This document shows, in pieces, positions 15,630 through 27,541 of a DNA stretch of 64,000 nt (its first letter is position 1; each line of letters begins with the position of its first letter). Source of the DNA: Stenotrophomonas maltophilia (GTDB lineage Bacteria > Pseudomonadota > Gammaproteobacteria > Xanthomonadales > Xanthomonadaceae); the NCBI RefSeq assembly GCF_001676385.1, contig NZ_LYVJ01000011.1:147783-211782 (forward strand). Reading direction: 5' to 3'. A program made the position numbers and the translations under genes. Below the pieces are notes generated by a model, which saw only the letters and a list, made by a program, of their open reading frames with translations, ran no database searches and was not told where the DNA came from.

Positions 15630-16436
15630 TCATCCGCACTTTGGCCGCCGTCCGGCCGCCTGTGCCTGCTGGTAGACGGATGCCAGGCCCGGCGCATCGC
15701 GCCGCAGCTCCTGGATCCGGTTGGCCGGATCAGGGTGGGTGGAGAGCCATTGCGGACTGCGGCCGCCGCTGGCCGCCATCATGTTCTGCCAGAGATCCAC
15801 CGCCTGGGCGGGGTTGAACCCGGCCTCGGCCATCAGCCGCTGGCCGATCACGTCGGCCTCGCTTTCCTGGGTTCGCGAGCCCGGCAACAGGAAGGCGGCC
15901 TGCGCGCCCATGCCGCCCAGCTGGTTGACGGTATTGGCAGCGCCCTGGCCGTAAGCGGCGCCGGCGAGTGCACCAAGCACCGCCAGCCCGGTCTGCGCCC
16001 CCATCTGCCGGGTGATGCGCTCTTCGTGGTGGCGGGCGATGACATGGCCGATTTCATGACCGATCACGGCAGCCAGCTGGTCCTGGTTCCTGGCCACAGT
16101 GAAGATGCCGGTGTTCACGCCGACCTTGCCGCCCGGCAGGGCAAAGGCATTCGGCTCCTTGTCCACGAACACGGCGGTCTCCCACCGTACGCTACGGTAC
16201 TGGGGCGGCAACTGCGCGACCAGGGCATTCACGACGCATTGCACGTAGCCATTCTGGCGGCCATCGCTGCTGATCTTTTCTTTCTGCTTGGTTTCGGCGA
16301 ACGCCTGTGCACCCAGCTGGTCCAGCTGGGCCTGTGACACGCCTCCCACCATCTGGCGGCGGCCGGTGGGCGAGGTCGTGGTCGCGCAGGCGCTGACCAG
16401 GAAGGTGAGGAACAAGGCCAGCAGCAGTTGCTTCAT
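15630..16436 (-). CDS. M48-family zinc metalloprotease, lipoprotein
   Basis: 268 residues. The start ATG 16436 gives a lipoprotein signal (LLLALFLTFLVSAC, lipidated cysteine near residue 17). The zinc site is HEIGH in IGHEIGHVIARHH, with the third ligand in ESEADVIG. A glycine/alanine-rich hydrophobic stretch lies between them, and STHPDPANRIQEL completes the M48 (LoiP/BepA-like) pattern. It should sit in the periplasmic face of an envelope membrane and act in outer-membrane protein quality control. Genes on both sides are separated by >70 bases. Confidence 0.9.
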   Translation of the reverse strand: MKQLLLALFLTFLVSACATTTSPTGRRQMVGGVSQAQLDQLGAQAFAETKQKEKISSDGRQNGYVQCVVNALVAQLPPQYRSVRWETAVFVDKEPNAFALPGGKVGVNTGIFTVARNQDQLAAVIGHEIGHVIARHHEERITRQMGAQTGLAVLGALAGAAYGQGAANTVNQLGGMGAQAAFLLPGSRTQESEADVIGQRLMAEAGFNPAQAVDLWQNMMAASGGRSPQWLSTHPDPANRIQELRRDAPGLASVYQQAQAAGRRPKCG

Positions 16437-16507
16437 GGATCCACCCCCGTGTTCATAGGCGCAGTGTGTCGCGTCGCGGCTTAATCTTTCGTCAAGCAGA
16501 CACGGCC

Positions 16508-17353
16508 TTACGTTGCGCCAAGGAATACCAGTGCGGCAAGCGCCACGCCGTTGTTCAGCGCGTGTGCGGTGATCGCTGCCCACAGGGTGCCGGTGCGCTG
16601 GTACAGCCAGCAGAACGCCGCGCCCATTCCGCCGTAGACCAACCACAGCTGCGCGATCTCGGCCGGCCCATTGCTGCTGGTACCGGGGATTTCATGGATC
16701 ATGGCGAAGGCCAGGCTGCTCAGCACCAGGCCCAGCCAGGGCCGGCCCGCCTGCCATAGACGGCCGAACAGCACGCGGCGGAACAGCAGTTCCTCGTAGG
16801 CCGGCGCCATTGCCACCGCGAACAGCACCAGGAACAGCGGAAAACGCGCGAGTGCACTCTGCATGAGTGCAAGGTTGGTCGGCACCGGCTCGATGCCGAA
16901 CTGCTTCGACAGCAGGGCAATGCCGTTGCTGCCAAGCACGATCAGGGTCGCTACCAGCAGGGTCCAACCCCAGGTCGAGGGCCGCCGCAGTGCCTGTCGC
17001 GAGGCATGCCGTTCAGCCGCGCTGGCCGGTCGTCGCCAGAAGTACAGCAGCAACGCGGCGCCGCCGGTGGCAAACAGTGCCATCAGGATCTGTGCGAGCG
17101 CACCGGGCTGGCCGAGCGAGGCGGCCACCGGGGTAGCGCCCATTGCGCCGCCATTGGCTTCCGCATTCGCGTAACTGACCACCACGCCGCGGTACACGCC
17201 CCACAGCAGGCCACTGACCAGGCTCAGGCCGAACAGGGTGACGGCGCCGATGCCCAGGTCGATGAAGAAGCCTGCCAGTGGCGAAAGGGTGCGCTGTGCA
17301 GCAGAAGGCGGCGGAACCGGGGGCGGAGCGGAAGCCGGGGCGGAAGCGGACAT
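16508..17353 (-). CDS. CPBP-family intramembrane glutamic/metallo-protease
   Basis: A 281-residue multi-helix membrane protein. The CPBP (Abi, CAAX-protease-like) motifs are in order: EELLFRRVLFG (EExxxR), SLAFAMIHEI (FxxxH) and HALNNGVAL (HxxxN/B). The N-terminal 20 residues are rich in alanine and proline and probably cytoplasmic. I chose the ATG at 17353. In bacteria this family includes prenyl-protein-type proteases and bacteriocin self-immunity proteins; no peptide substrate gene is visible next to it. It lies 67 bases after the end of gyrB. Confidence 0.85.
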   Translation of the reverse strand: MSASAPASAPPPVPPPSAAQRTLSPLAGFFIDLGIGAVTLFGLSLVSGLLWGVYRGVVVSYANAEANGGAMGATPVAASLGQPGALAQILMALFATGGAALLLYFWRRPASAAERHASRQALRRPSTWGWTLLVATLIVLGSNGIALLSKQFGIEPVPTNLALMQSALARFPLFLVLFAVAMAPAYEELLFRRVLFGRLWQAGRPWLGLVLSSLAFAMIHEIPGTSSNGPAEIAQLWLVYGGMGAAFCWLYQRTGTLWAAITAHALNNGVALAALVFLGAT

Positions 17354-17420
17354 CGGATACCTGCGTTCAAGGGTCGAAGGCCGGCGCGCCTCCCCGCGCA
17401 CCGGCCGTGATCCGATTGTG

Positions 17421-19955
<2,535 letters not shown>

Positions 19956-19992
19956 TTATACCAGCCGGGGTCGAACGGCCCTGGTGTGCCCA

Positions 19993-21087
19993 CTATGGCA
20001 CAGCCACGATCTGTGCATGTTCCACGTGAAACCGGGTGATATGGGTCAAATCCTGCAATGCCGCAGGTGTTTCGGTGGCGGTGACGAAGATCTGCGCCGG
20101 TCCATTGAGCAAGCGCTCGAGTACACGGGCCTGATGGGTCCGATCCAGTTCGGACGCAAGGTCATCCAGTGCGATTACCGGCCATTCGCCGCGTTGCTCT
20201 GCATAGTCCTCGGCCTGGGCCAACAGGCAGGCCAGCGCAGTCAGCTTCGCTTGCCCACGTGACAGGGCATCGCGGCCCGGGATGTTGCTGAATTCCACGC
20301 TCCAGTCTGCCCGATGCGGTCCGACCGAGGTGTAACCGGCTTGCCGGTCTCGTTCGCGGGCCAGCAAGAGCGCATCTGCCAACGGAAGCTCATGCCGGCG
20401 CCAGCCTGGCCCCAGATCCAGCCCCCGGATGCCAAGCTGCGGCGCCAGGCTGGCCGCCAGGGCTACAGTCCGTTGCTGCAGTCGCTCCAGGTAGTGCTGG
20501 CGGCGGCTGGTCAGCGGTTCGCCGGCCTCGGCCAGCTCATGGTCCCAGGTATCGAGCATTCGCGACGGCCCTCCTTGCTTGAGCAGGGCATTGCGCTGCT
20601 TCAGCGCCCGGGTATAGCGGCGCCACAGGGACAGAAAATCCGGTTCCACGTGGAACAAGCCCCAATCGAGGAAGCGCCGACGGGGCTCGCCGCCACCGCT
20701 GACCAGGGCATGGCTGCCGGGTTCGAACGTCACCACCGCCAGTGCTGCACACAGATTGCCAAGCTGGGCCACATCCTCGCCGTCCAACCGCCCCTTCCAG
20801 TCCTGGCCACTATGGCGCAGGCCCGCCTTTCGGCGGTGCGGAGGGTGATGGGCCTGCTGCTCGTCCCATTCCACGAAGATCTCCAGCGCGTCCTGGCCCT
20901 GCCGGACCAGTCCGTCCCGCACCCGGCCACGGAAGCTACGGCCATACGCCATCAGGTGCAGGGCTTCGAGCACGCTGGTCTTGCCCGCACCATTGTCACC
21001 GGTCAGCAGGTTCAGGCCCGGCTGGGGAGCGAGCTCCACCGCACTGAAACGACGCAGTTGGTGGAGGGCGAGGCGGCGGATGTGCAT
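19993..21087 (-). CDS. recF: DNA replication and repair protein RecF
   Basis: A 364-residue SMC-like ATPase that helps load RecA at gaps with RecO and RecR. It has Walker [10 protein letters not shown] near residue 31, the signature-like [17 protein letters not shown] and Walker [12 protein letters not shown]. Start and length are typical. Two parS-like sequences lie inside the reading frame, at 20018-20033 and 20642-20657. The gene is separated from dnaN by an unusually long 958-base gap and a terminator, so it must have its own promoter. Confidence 0.96.
   Translation of the reverse strand: MHIRRLALHQLRRFSAVELAPQPGLNLLTGDNGAGKTSVLEALHLMAYGRSFRGRVRDGLVRQGQDALEIFVEWDEQQAHHPPHRRKAGLRHSGQDWKGRLDGEDVAQLGNLCAALAVVTFEPGSHALVSGGGEPRRRFLDWGLFHVEPDFLSLWRRYTRALKQRNALLKQGGPSRMLDTWDHELAEAGEPLTSRRQHYLERLQQRTVALAASLAPQLGIRGLDLGPGWRRHELPLADALLLARERDRQAGYTSVGPHRADWSVEFSNIPGRDALSRGQAKLTALACLLAQAEDYAEQRGEWPVIALDDLASELDRTHQARVLERLLNGPAQIFVTATETPAALQDLTHITRFHVEHAQIVAVP
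20018..20033 (+). promoter_or_regulatory. parS-like site 1 (inside recF 3' end)
   Basis: TGTTCCACGTGAAACC matches the bacterial parS consensus TGTTNCACGTGAAACA at all but the last position. ParB would bind here to organise origin segregation. Confidence 0.8.
20642..20657 (+). promoter_or_regulatory. parS-like site 2 (inside recF)
   Basis: GGTTCCACGTGGAACA has the core TTCCACGTGGAA as a perfect palindrome. It differs from TGTTCCACGTGGAACA at one position. Confidence 0.65.
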
Positions 21088-21218
21088 GGGGCGCGAAAGA
21101 CCATCCGCACAGGGCGGTACAGGGGCGGGGAGCCCATCAGCTTACTGCATTGGTCAAGCGCAACGCCTACGTCTGCACCCAAGCAGGACGCTGAGTCGCT
21201 AAGCGGCGTCCCCTCGCA

Positions 21219-21234
21219 TGTTCCACGTGACGAC
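21219..21234 (+). promoter_or_regulatory. parS-like half site 3
   Basis: TGTTCCACGTGA is a perfect left part of parS, but the right arm reads CGAC instead of AACA. It may be a weak or decayed site. Confidence 0.4.
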
Positions 21235-21969
21235 GCTCCGCCCCATTGCCATGGCGGCCTGTCCGGAAACCCGCAATGCTTCAAAAATCTGCGCTGGCGC
21301 CGGGGGAGTAGCCCCGCAGATTTCGCTGATCTGGCGGGCATCTGCGCGGTGTCTCCCGATGCTGGACCGGCTTCGTCGTCTGCGCTCCCACCGATCCGGC
21401 GAAATCTGCAACCCGATCTCCCGCGGGGTTCCACAGATTTTAAAGAATCTGGCCCGGTCGTTTCATGCTGTCCACAGTGACGCTGTATGACTTATACACA
21501 AGGTATGGGCAATCTGTGGATAAAAAAGCCATTCCGCGCCGCCATTGAAACTATCCACAGGTTCCCCCCCGGCACGAAGGGCCTCTATACAGGGGGTTTC
21601 AGGGGTGAAAATAGCTTTGGATTCAATCAGATAACATGTTTTTCCACGAAATCTGGCCCTACCATCACCACCAGGCTTTAGATTTATACCCAGATTTAAA
21701 AGCCAGGCATACTGCGATCTGCGCCAAACCGGGCCTGTGGACAGTGGCGCCTGCAGAACAAACGGGAGGCGGGGGAACCAGGGCGCTGCCCACGATGTGC
21801 CAGGCTGCGATTGATGCTGGGAAGCGCGGACCTGAAAGAAGCCGCCCGGGGCAATCAGCAACTACGCCCGATACCGACCAGCGGAATGAATACCGTTTGA
21901 GGCCATCCGCGCCGCTGAAGAACAGGGCGGCCTGGAGGAACCAGGGTCTCTCGCCGAGGCACGGCCCAA

Positions 21970-21985
21970 TGCTCCACGTGGAACA
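21970..21985 (+). promoter_or_regulatory. parS-like site 4, next to dnaN terminator
   Basis: TGCTCCACGTGGAACA is a 15/16 match to TGTTCCACGTGGAACA. Its right arm runs into the T-tract of the dnaN terminator. Confidence 0.65.
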
Positions 21986-22016
21986 AAAAAAAACGCCCGG
22001 GAAGAATCCCGGGCGT
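21985..22016 (-). terminator. Rho-independent terminator of dnaN
   Basis: On the minus strand: ACGCCCGGGATTCTTCCCGG hairpin (complete stem CGCCCGGG/CCCGGGCG) followed by nine T residues. It lies 30 bases after the dnaN stop and uncouples dnaN from recF. Confidence 0.92.
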
Positions 22017-22020
22017 CATT

Positions 22021-22036
22021 GGTTCCACGTGGAACC
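22021..22036 (+). promoter_or_regulatory. parS-like site 5, just after dnaN
   Basis: GGTTCCACGTGGAACC is a perfect 16-base palindrome with the parS core CCACGTGG. It differs from the consensus only at the outer base of each arm. With site 4 it brackets the dnaN terminator. Confidence 0.6.
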
Positions 22037-22045
22037 GGAGGCGTG

Positions 22046-23146
22046 TCAGAGCCGGAGCGGCATCACCACGTGACGCGACTTCTCGCTGCTGGACTCACGC
22101 ACCAGCGCCGAGGAGTTCGAGTCGCGCAGCTGGATGATGACTTCCTCGTCGCGCAGTGCGGACAGGGCGTCCAGCAGGTAGTTCACGTTGAAGCCGATGG
22201 CGAGATCACTGACGGTGGTATCAGCTTCGATCTCTTCCTGGGCTTCTTCCTGCTCAGGATTATGTGCACTGATCTTCAGGTTGCCCGGCGAGACTTCCAC
22301 GCGGATGCCGCGGTACTTCTCGTTGGACAGAATCGCGGCGCGCTGCAGCGAAGCACGCAGCGCTTCGCGATCAACCTTCACTTCACGATCGGCACCAATC
22401 GGAATCACGGCTTCGTAATCCGGGAAGCGACCATCGATCAGCTTCGAGGTAAAGGTGACATCGTCGCGCTTGACGCGCACGTGGCTGCGGCCGACTTCCA
22501 GCTCGATCTCGCGATCGCCGCTTTCCAGCAGGCGCTGCAGTTCGGTCACGCCCTTGCGCGGCACGATGATCTGGCGCTTGGACCCGCTGGGCTTGGCCAG
22601 GTCGGTTTCACACAGGGCCAGGCGGTGGCCGTCCGTGGCAACGGTACGCAGGGCATCGCCGCGCAGGTCGAACAGCAGGCCGTTGAGGTAGTAGCGCACG
22701 TCCTGCTGGGCCATCGCGAACGCGGTGCGTTCGATCAGCTCCTTCAGGGTCGCTTCGCCGATGGCCACACGCTCTGTGGCTTCCACCTCGTCCACCGACG
22801 GGAAGTCGTTGGAGGGCAGGGTAGCCAGGGTGAAGCGGCTGCGGCCGGCCTGGACGGTGATCTTGTCACCGGTCTGCGAGACGGTGATCCGGCTGCCGTC
22901 GGGCAGGGCGCGGATGATCTCGAACAGCTTGCGGGCGGGAATGGTGGTTTCGCCGTCCTGGGCATCTTCAACCGCGATCCGCGACACCATCTCCACTTCC
23001 AGGTCGGTACCGGTCAGCGACAGCTGGCCGTTCTGCACCTGGACCAGGAAATTGGCCAGAACCGGAAGGGTCTGGCGGCGTTCGACCACGTTGACGACCT
23101 GTGCCAACGGCTTGAGAAAGGCTTCGCGCTGCAGTGTGAAACGCAT
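22046..23146 (-). CDS. dnaN: DNA polymerase III beta subunit (sliding clamp)
   Basis: A 366-residue clamp protein with the three-domain DnaN fold. Landmarks are MRFTLQREAFLKPLAQVVNVVERR at the start, GTDLEVEM, the RYYLNGLLFDL segment, ATDGHRLAL, and the C-terminal VMPLRL that ends the hydrophobic partner-binding region. It encircles DNA and holds the polymerase and other partners. It is downstream of dnaA with the 275-base oriC-like gap between them, and a strong terminator follows. Confidence 0.97.
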   Translation of the reverse strand: MRFTLQREAFLKPLAQVVNVVERRQTLPVLANFLVQVQNGQLSLTGTDLEVEMVSRIAVEDAQDGETTIPARKLFEIIRALPDGSRITVSQTGDKITVQAGRSRFTLATLPSNDFPSVDEVEATERVAIGEATLKELIERTAFAMAQQDVRYYLNGLLFDLRGDALRTVATDGHRLALCETDLAKPSGSKRQIIVPRKGVTELQRLLESGDREIELEVGRSHVRVKRDDVTFTSKLIDGRFPDYEAVIPIGADREVKVDREALRASLQRAAILSNEKYRGIRVEVSPGNLKISAHNPEQEEAQEEIEADTTVSDLAIGFNVNYLLDALSALRDEEVIIQLRDSNSSALVRESSSEKSRHVVMPLRL

Positions 23147-23421
23147 GTGGTTCCGTGCCCCTATGCTTTAAAAAATGTGGAATAAATCAAAAGCTTGGTG
23201 GTGCTGGTAGAGACAGAATCGCTGGAAAACAATGCTAAGTCTTTGTAATTAAAGGCATTTCAGACATCGAAACCCTCTGCATTACCGACCCCCAAGGGGT
23301 GGGGAAAGCTGTGGATAAATCTGCTGCGATTTCAAACGGCATTTTTATCCACAACGTGTCCCGCGCTTGCTACCGGATTCTGCACCGTTTTGTGCGATGA
23401 CGCCTCATCGGCATCCGTGCA
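23147..23421. promoter_or_regulatory. oriC: Putative oriC between dnaA and dnaN
   Basis: The intergenic region has two perfect DnaA boxes in opposite orientation, TGTGGATAA (23310-23318) and TTATCCACA (23345-23353). An AT-rich stretch lies on the dnaN side (about 23165-23260, with TTTAAAAAATGTGGAATAAA and TTTGTAATTAAAGGC). In Xanthomonas the functional origin has been assigned to the dnaA-dnaN gap, and gene direction diverges close by. The dnaN promoter must also lie here. Only two perfect boxes are visible, fewer than in many origins. Confidence 0.7.
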
Positions 23422-24753
23422 TCATTCGCTCAGCTTCCGGATCAGCTTGTCCCAGTCCTCACGGAGCTTGCCGTCGGTTTCCATCAGGGTCCGGATCTGG
23501 CGGCAGGCATGCAGCACCGTGGTGTGATCGCGACCGGCAAAGGCGTCGCCGATCTCGGGCAGGCTGTGCTCGGTCAGTTCCTTGGTCAGCGCCATGGCGA
23601 CCTGACGGGGGCGGGCCAGCGAGCGGGTCCGACGCTTCGACAGCAGATCCTTGATCTGCAGGCCGTAGTAGTCGGCAACGGTTTTCTGGATGTTGGGAAT
23701 GCTGATCGCCTGCTGCTGGGCGCGCAGCAGGTCGCGCAGGGTTTCCTGGGCGAATTCGGTGGTGATCGCGCGGCCGGTGAAATTGGCGCGGGCGGTCAGG
23801 GTATTGAGCGCGCCTTCAAGGTCGCGCACGTTGGAGCGCATCTTCTTGGCGATCAGGAACGCAACATCGTCGGGGATCTCGGCACCGCGTTCACGTGCCT
23901 TGGCCAGCACGATCGCGGCGCGGGTCTCGAAGTCCGGCGGTTCGATCGCGACCGACAGGCCCCAGGCGAGACGCGATTTCAGGCGGGCCTCCAGGCCCTC
24001 CACTTCGCGCGGATAGCGGTCACAGGTCAGGATGATCTGCTGCTTGCCATCGAACAACGCGTTGAAGGTGTGGAAGAACTCTTCCTGGGTACGGTCCTTG
24101 CCGGCGAAGAACTGGATGTCATCGATCAGCAACGCGTCGACCTGCTGGAACTGGCGCTTGAACTGATCCATGGTCTTTTCCTGCAGGGCCCGGATCATCG
24201 CGCTGAAGAACTGTTCCGAACGCAGGTACAGCACCTTCGCCCCCGGATTGGCCTGGCGCATTGCGTTGCCGGCGGCAAACATCAGGTGGGTCTTGCCCAG
24301 GCCGGTGCCTCCGTACAACAGCAGCGGGTTGTGCGCACGATCGCCCGGCTTCTGCGCCGCCTGGAAGGCGGCGGCCAGGCCCAGCTGGTTGCTGCGGCCC
24401 TCGACGAAGTTGGCGAAGGTGTAATGGCTGTCCAGATTGCCGGCGAACGGCACCTGCGGTTCGCTGGGCACCTGCGCCGACGGTGCGGAAACCGGTGCGT
24501 TCTGCACTTCCACGGGGCGCGGGCGCGAGCCGATTTCAAGAAAAACGTCGCTGAAACCGGCGAAATGAGCCAGCAGTTCGCGGATCCGGGCCAGGTACAG
24601 CTCGCGCACCTGGTCGACGATGAAGGCATTCGGTGCATACAGCACCAGGCTGTCAGCGCGCAGATCGGCCTGCAGCGGCTTCAACCAGGTATGAACGTCT
24701 TCCGGCGGGAACTCCGCCTCAAGTCGTTCGAGACTACGGGACCAAGCATCCAT
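23422..24753 (-). CDS. dnaA: Chromosomal replication initiator DnaA
   Basis: A 443-residue AAA+ initiator. Domain I ([20 protein letters not shown]) binds helicase and DiaA-like partners; a short variable linker follows (about 90-110). Domain III has Walker [11 protein letters not shown] and Walker [14 protein letters not shown]. Domain IV carries the DnaA signature in [14 protein letters not shown] and [14 protein letters not shown] take ATG 24753; a TTG two codons earlier is in frame. Box-like sequences TTATTCACA (24879-24887) and ACATCCACA (24891-24899) upstream suggest autoregulation. Confidence 0.97.
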   Translation of the reverse strand: MDAWSRSLERLEAEFPPEDVHTWLKPLQADLRADSLVLYAPNAFIVDQVRELYLARIRELLAHFAGFSDVFLEIGSRPRPVEVQNAPVSAPSAQVPSEPQVPFAGNLDSHYTFANFVEGRSNQLGLAAAFQAAQKPGDRAHNPLLLYGGTGLGKTHLMFAAGNAMRQANPGAKVLYLRSEQFFSAMIRALQEKTMDQFKRQFQQVDALLIDDIQFFAGKDRTQEEFFHTFNALFDGKQQIILTCDRYPREVEGLEARLKSRLAWGLSVAIEPPDFETRAAIVLAKARERGAEIPDDVAFLIAKKMRSNVRDLEGALNTLTARANFTGRAITTEFAQETLRDLLRAQQQAISIPNIQKTVADYYGLQIKDLLSKRRTRSLARPRQVAMALTKELTEHSLPEIGDAFAGRDHTTVLHACRQIRTLMETDGKLREDWDKLIRKLSE

Positions 24754-24939
24754 CAGCAATAATCGTCCGGTGGCCGGGGCAGGGACGCGCCAAGGCGCCC
24801 GAACACAGGCCGGAAAAGGGGGAAATGGATGGCTCAGACTACCACCGAGCGTCCGCCTTCGGAATGCTTGTCCCCCACTTATTCACAAAAACATCCACAG
24901 CTATTGCACAGGCCGGTGAATTCGCGTAGCTACCAGCAC

Positions 24940-24969
24940 TTGACGCAGGGCGGGGTACCTCTCTAGAAT
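24940..24969 (+). promoter_or_regulatory. Sigma-70 promoter of rpmH
   Basis: TTGACG (24940-24945) and TAGAAT (24964-24969) are separated by 18 bases. The rpmH start is 40 bases downstream. DnaA-box-like sequences lie 40-60 bases upstream, between this promoter and dnaA. Confidence 0.8.
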
Positions 24970-25008
24970 TTCCGGTTCTTTCCGTCCCATTCATACGAGA
25001 GGCCCCCA

Positions 25009-25149
25009 ATGGCCACCAAGCGCACCTACCAGCCCAGCAACCTCAAGCGCAAGCGCGACCACGGCTTCCGTGCCCGTATGAAGACCGCTGACGGCCGCAA
25101 GATCCTGTCGCGCCGCCGCGCCAAGGGCCGCAAAGTCCTGAGCGCCTGA
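25009..25149 (+). CDS. rpmH: 50S ribosomal protein L34
   Basis: 46 residues: [20 protein letters not shown] at the start, then the basic core [20 protein letters not shown] ending GRKVLSA. This is the full-length L34. It starts the rightward rpmH-rnpA-yidC cluster at the origin; rnpA begins five bases after its stop. Confidence 0.97.
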   Translation: MATKRTYQPSNLKRKRDHGFRARMKTADGRKILSRRRAKGRKVLSA

Positions 25150-25154
25150 TTGCC

Positions 25155-25649
25155 ATGCCGCACCTCGCGGCAGACGCAATCCCTTCGACAGTGAATACTG
25201 CAGACCCGCGCAAGCGATTCCCTCGCTCTGCGCGGGTTCGCACGCGTGCCGAATACTCAACGGTCTTCAACGGCGCCCGCCGTGTGTCCGATCCGCTGAT
25301 GACCCTGCACTGGCTGCCGGCTGACCGGCCGGCCAGGCTGGGTCTGGCGGTTTCCCGCAAGGTCGATCCGAGCGCCGTCGGGCGCAACCGGATCAAGCGC
25401 GTCCTGCGCGACACCCTGCGCCAGGCACGAACCGACATCCTGCCAGGCGACTTCGTCGTCGTGGCGCGCAGCGCTGCGCGTTCCGCCAGCAATGACGAGA
25501 TCCGCCAGGCCTTCCTGCGCCTGCTGCGTCGCCTGCGTGCATTGCCCGCGCCGGGCGCGGACGGCACAATGCCGCCGCCTGATGGCATCGCAACTCCTTC
25601 TTTGACCGAGCCGGCATCGCGTCCCGGCCCCGCCGAGCCTGTCCGCTGA
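25155..25649 (+). CDS. rnpA: Ribonuclease P protein component
   Basis: A 164-residue basic protein that assists the RNase P RNA in tRNA 5' maturation. The core includes [36 protein letters not shown] and the signature [14 protein letters not shown]. It is longer than the usual 110-150 residues because of about 20 extra N-terminal residues and a proline/alanine-rich tail of about 35 residues. A GTG at 25191 would remove the N-terminal extension. Its TGA overlaps the yidC ATG by one base; there is no yidD gene between them. Confidence 0.93.
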   Translation: MPHLAADAIPSTVNTADPRKRFPRSARVRTRAEYSTVFNGARRVSDPLMTLHWLPADRPARLGLAVSRKVDPSAVGRNRIKRVLRDTLRQARTDILPGDFVVVARSAARSASNDEIRQAFLRLLRRLRALPAPGADGTMPPPDGIATPSLTEPASRPGPAEPVR

Positions 25650-27364
25650 TGAACCAGACCCGCGTATTCCTCATTTTTGCCTGGCTGATGGTGGCCGTGC
25701 TGCTGTGGATGGAGTGGAGCCGTGAAAAGGCTGCTCCGACCCCGGCCCCGACGACCACGTCGGCCCCGGCCGCCGCGCAGAGCGTTCCGGGCGCGACCCC
25801 GGGCGCCATCCCCAGCGCGCAGGTTCCGGGTGCTCCCGGCCAGGCCACCGTGCAGGCCCAGGCCAGTGCCACCCCGGCCAGCCAGCGCGTGACCGTCACC
25901 ACCGACGTGCTGCGCCTGGTGCTCGATGGCGGCCGCGTGCTCGATGCCGAGCTGCTGCAGTTCCCGCAGACCAAGGACGAAGGCAGCCCGCCGGTACGGC
26001 TGCTGACCGAAGACCCCGCGCATCCGTACAGCGCGATCAGTGGCTGGGCCAGCGAAGACAAGAACACCCCGGTTCCCGGCGCTGACGGCTTCAAGCTGGT
26101 CGGCGACACCAAGGACTTCGTGCTGGCCAAGGGCCAGAACGAACTGCAGATCCCGTTCGTGTGGACCGCCGACAACGGCGTGACCATCAAGCGCACCCTG
26201 ACCGTCTCGCGCAACGAGTACGCCGTGCGCTTCAAGGACGAGGTCAGCAACGCCGGCACCGCGCCGTGGAATGGCTACGTCTACCGCACCCTGGACCGCA
26301 CCCCGACCATCCTGTCGCGGAGCATGACCAACCCGGATTCCTTCAGCTTCAACGGTGCCACCTGGTACGACAACGACAAGAAGTACCAGCGCCGCGCGTT
26401 CAAGGACTACCTGGAAGACGGCACGCTGAACCAGAACATCACCGGCGGCTGGCTGGCGATGCTGCAGCACCACTTCTTCACCGCCTGGATCCCGCAGAAG
26501 GACCAGACCGCGCACTACGTGCTGTCGCAGGTGGCCGGTCGTGACCTGATCGAAGCGCGTGGCCCGGCCTTCACCGTGGCCCCGGGCCAGTCCACCAGCA
26601 CCGAAGCCCGCCTGTGGGTCGGCCCGAAGCTGGTCAACCAGATCGCCAAGGAAGACGTGCCGGGCCTGGACCGCGTGGTCGACTACAGCCGTTTCTCGAT
26701 GATGGCGGTGATCGGCCAGGGCCTGTTCTGGGTACTCAACCAGGTGCACAAGCTGGTCGGCAACTGGGGCTGGGCGATCGTCGGCCTGGTGGTGCTGCTG
26801 AAGCTGGTGCTGTACCCGCTGTCGGCGACCCAGTACAAGAGCGGTGCCAAGATGCGGCGTTTCCAGCCGCGTATCCAGCAGTTGAAGGAACGCTACGGCG
26901 ATGACCGCCAGAAGTTCCAGACCGCGATGATGGAGCTGTACAAGAAGGAAAAGATCAATCCGATGGGCGGCTGCCTGCCGATCCTCATCCAGATGCCGAT
27001 CTTCTTCGCGCTGTACTGGGTGCTGGTGGAATCGGTCGAACTGCGCCAGGCGCCCTGGTTCGGCTGGATCCAGGACCTGACCGCCCGCGACCCGTACTTC
27101 ATCCTGCCGGTGATCAACGTGGCGGTGATGTGGTTCACCCAGAAGCTGACCCCGGCACCGGGCATGGACCCGATGCAGCAGAAGATGATGCAGTTCATGC
27201 CGCTGGTGTTCGGCGTCATGATGGCCTTCATGCCGTCCGGCCTGGTGCTGTACTGGGTGGTCAACGGCGGCCTGGGCCTGCTGCAGCAGTGGTGGATGAC
27301 CAAGCGCCATGGCGGCGATCCGGTCCCGGCCACCGCCGCACCGGCTCCGGTCAAGAAGAAGTAA
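25649..27364 (+). CDS. yidC: Membrane protein insertase YidC
   Basis: A 571-residue inner-membrane insertase/chaperone of the Oxa1 family. It has an N-terminal helix ([18 protein letters not shown]), an alanine/proline-rich linker, the large periplasmic beta domain (about 80-340) and five C-terminal helices beginning near 355 ([18 protein letters not shown]). [20 protein letters not shown] contains the conserved hydrophilic groove region, and the C-terminus is basic (APVKKK). It inserts respiratory and ATP-synthase subunits with or without SecYEG. A repeat pair and a terminator follow. Confidence 0.96.
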   Translation: MNQTRVFLIFAWLMVAVLLWMEWSREKAAPTPAPTTTSAPAAAQSVPGATPGAIPSAQVPGAPGQATVQAQASATPASQRVTVTTDVLRLVLDGGRVLDAELLQFPQTKDEGSPPVRLLTEDPAHPYSAISGWASEDKNTPVPGADGFKLVGDTKDFVLAKGQNELQIPFVWTADNGVTIKRTLTVSRNEYAVRFKDEVSNAGTAPWNGYVYRTLDRTPTILSRSMTNPDSFSFNGATWYDNDKKYQRRAFKDYLEDGTLNQNITGGWLAMLQHHFFTAWIPQKDQTAHYVLSQVAGRDLIEARGPAFTVAPGQSTSTEARLWVGPKLVNQIAKEDVPGLDRVVDYSRFSMMAVIGQGLFWVLNQVHKLVGNWGWAIVGLVVLLKLVLYPLSATQYKSGAKMRRFQPRIQQLKERYGDDRQKFQTAMMELYKKEKINPMGGCLPILIQMPIFFALYWVLVESVELRQAPWFGWIQDLTARDPYFILPVINVAVMWFTQKLTPAPGMDPMQQKMMQFMPLVFGVMMAFMPSGLVLYWVVNGGLGLLQQWWMTKRHGGDPVPATAAPAPVKKK

Positions 27365-27388
27365 TCCCGACCGCAGGTCACCTGCTTT

Positions 27389-27445
27389 GTAGAGTCGACT
27401 GTTAGTCGACTGGCGGACGAGCAGTCGACCAACAGTCGACTCTAC
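27389..27445. repeat. SMAG-type palindrome pair, GTCGACT variant
   Basis: Starts GTAGAGTCGACTGTTAGTC and ends with AGTCGACTCTAC. Two hairpins with AGTCGACT stems are arranged as an inverted pair directly before the yidC terminator. Confidence 0.85.
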
Positions 27446-27463
27446 CGCCCCGATCGACGCGAG

Positions 27464-27487
27464 AAGCCCGCCGCAAGGCGGGCTTTT
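27464..27487 (+). terminator. Rho-independent terminator after yidC
   Basis: AAGCCCGCC-GCAA-GGCGGGCTTTT: a nine-pair stem, GNRA-type loop and short T-run. It closes the rpmH-rnpA-yidC transcript before the next gene. Confidence 0.88.
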
Positions 27488-27541
27488 CACATGCGGCGTT
27501 AGAATCGCCGGCACATCGTCCCTCCCACCTTCGAGTCCGCC

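Larger units (their letters stand above)
21088..22045. other. 958-base gene-free region between dnaN and recF with DnaA-box cluster
   Basis: No convincing gene is present. The middle part (about 21425-21740) is richer in A and T than the surroundings. It contains a perfect DnaA box TGTGGATAA (21515-21523) and near matches TTATACACA (21492-21500), CTATCCACA (21551-21559), CTGTCCACA (21468-21476) and TGTGGACAG (21736-21744). Two similar AT-rich blocks, CAGATTTTAAAGAATCTGG (21434-21452) and CAGATTTAAAAG (21691-21702), could be unwinding elements. parS-like sequences flank it. The rest, 21090-21420 and 21745-21960, shows nothing I can name. Confidence 0.6.

Noticed and set aside
16508..17353. CPBP protease as a bacteriocin-immunity (Abi) protein.
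   Set aside because: No bacteriocin-like peptide gene or export system is next to it; the family has broader roles.
21463..21861. A 132-codon minus-strand open frame in the dnaN-recF gap.
   Set aside because: It runs through the DnaA boxes and AT-rich core and has no plausible protein features; the region is better read as non-coding.
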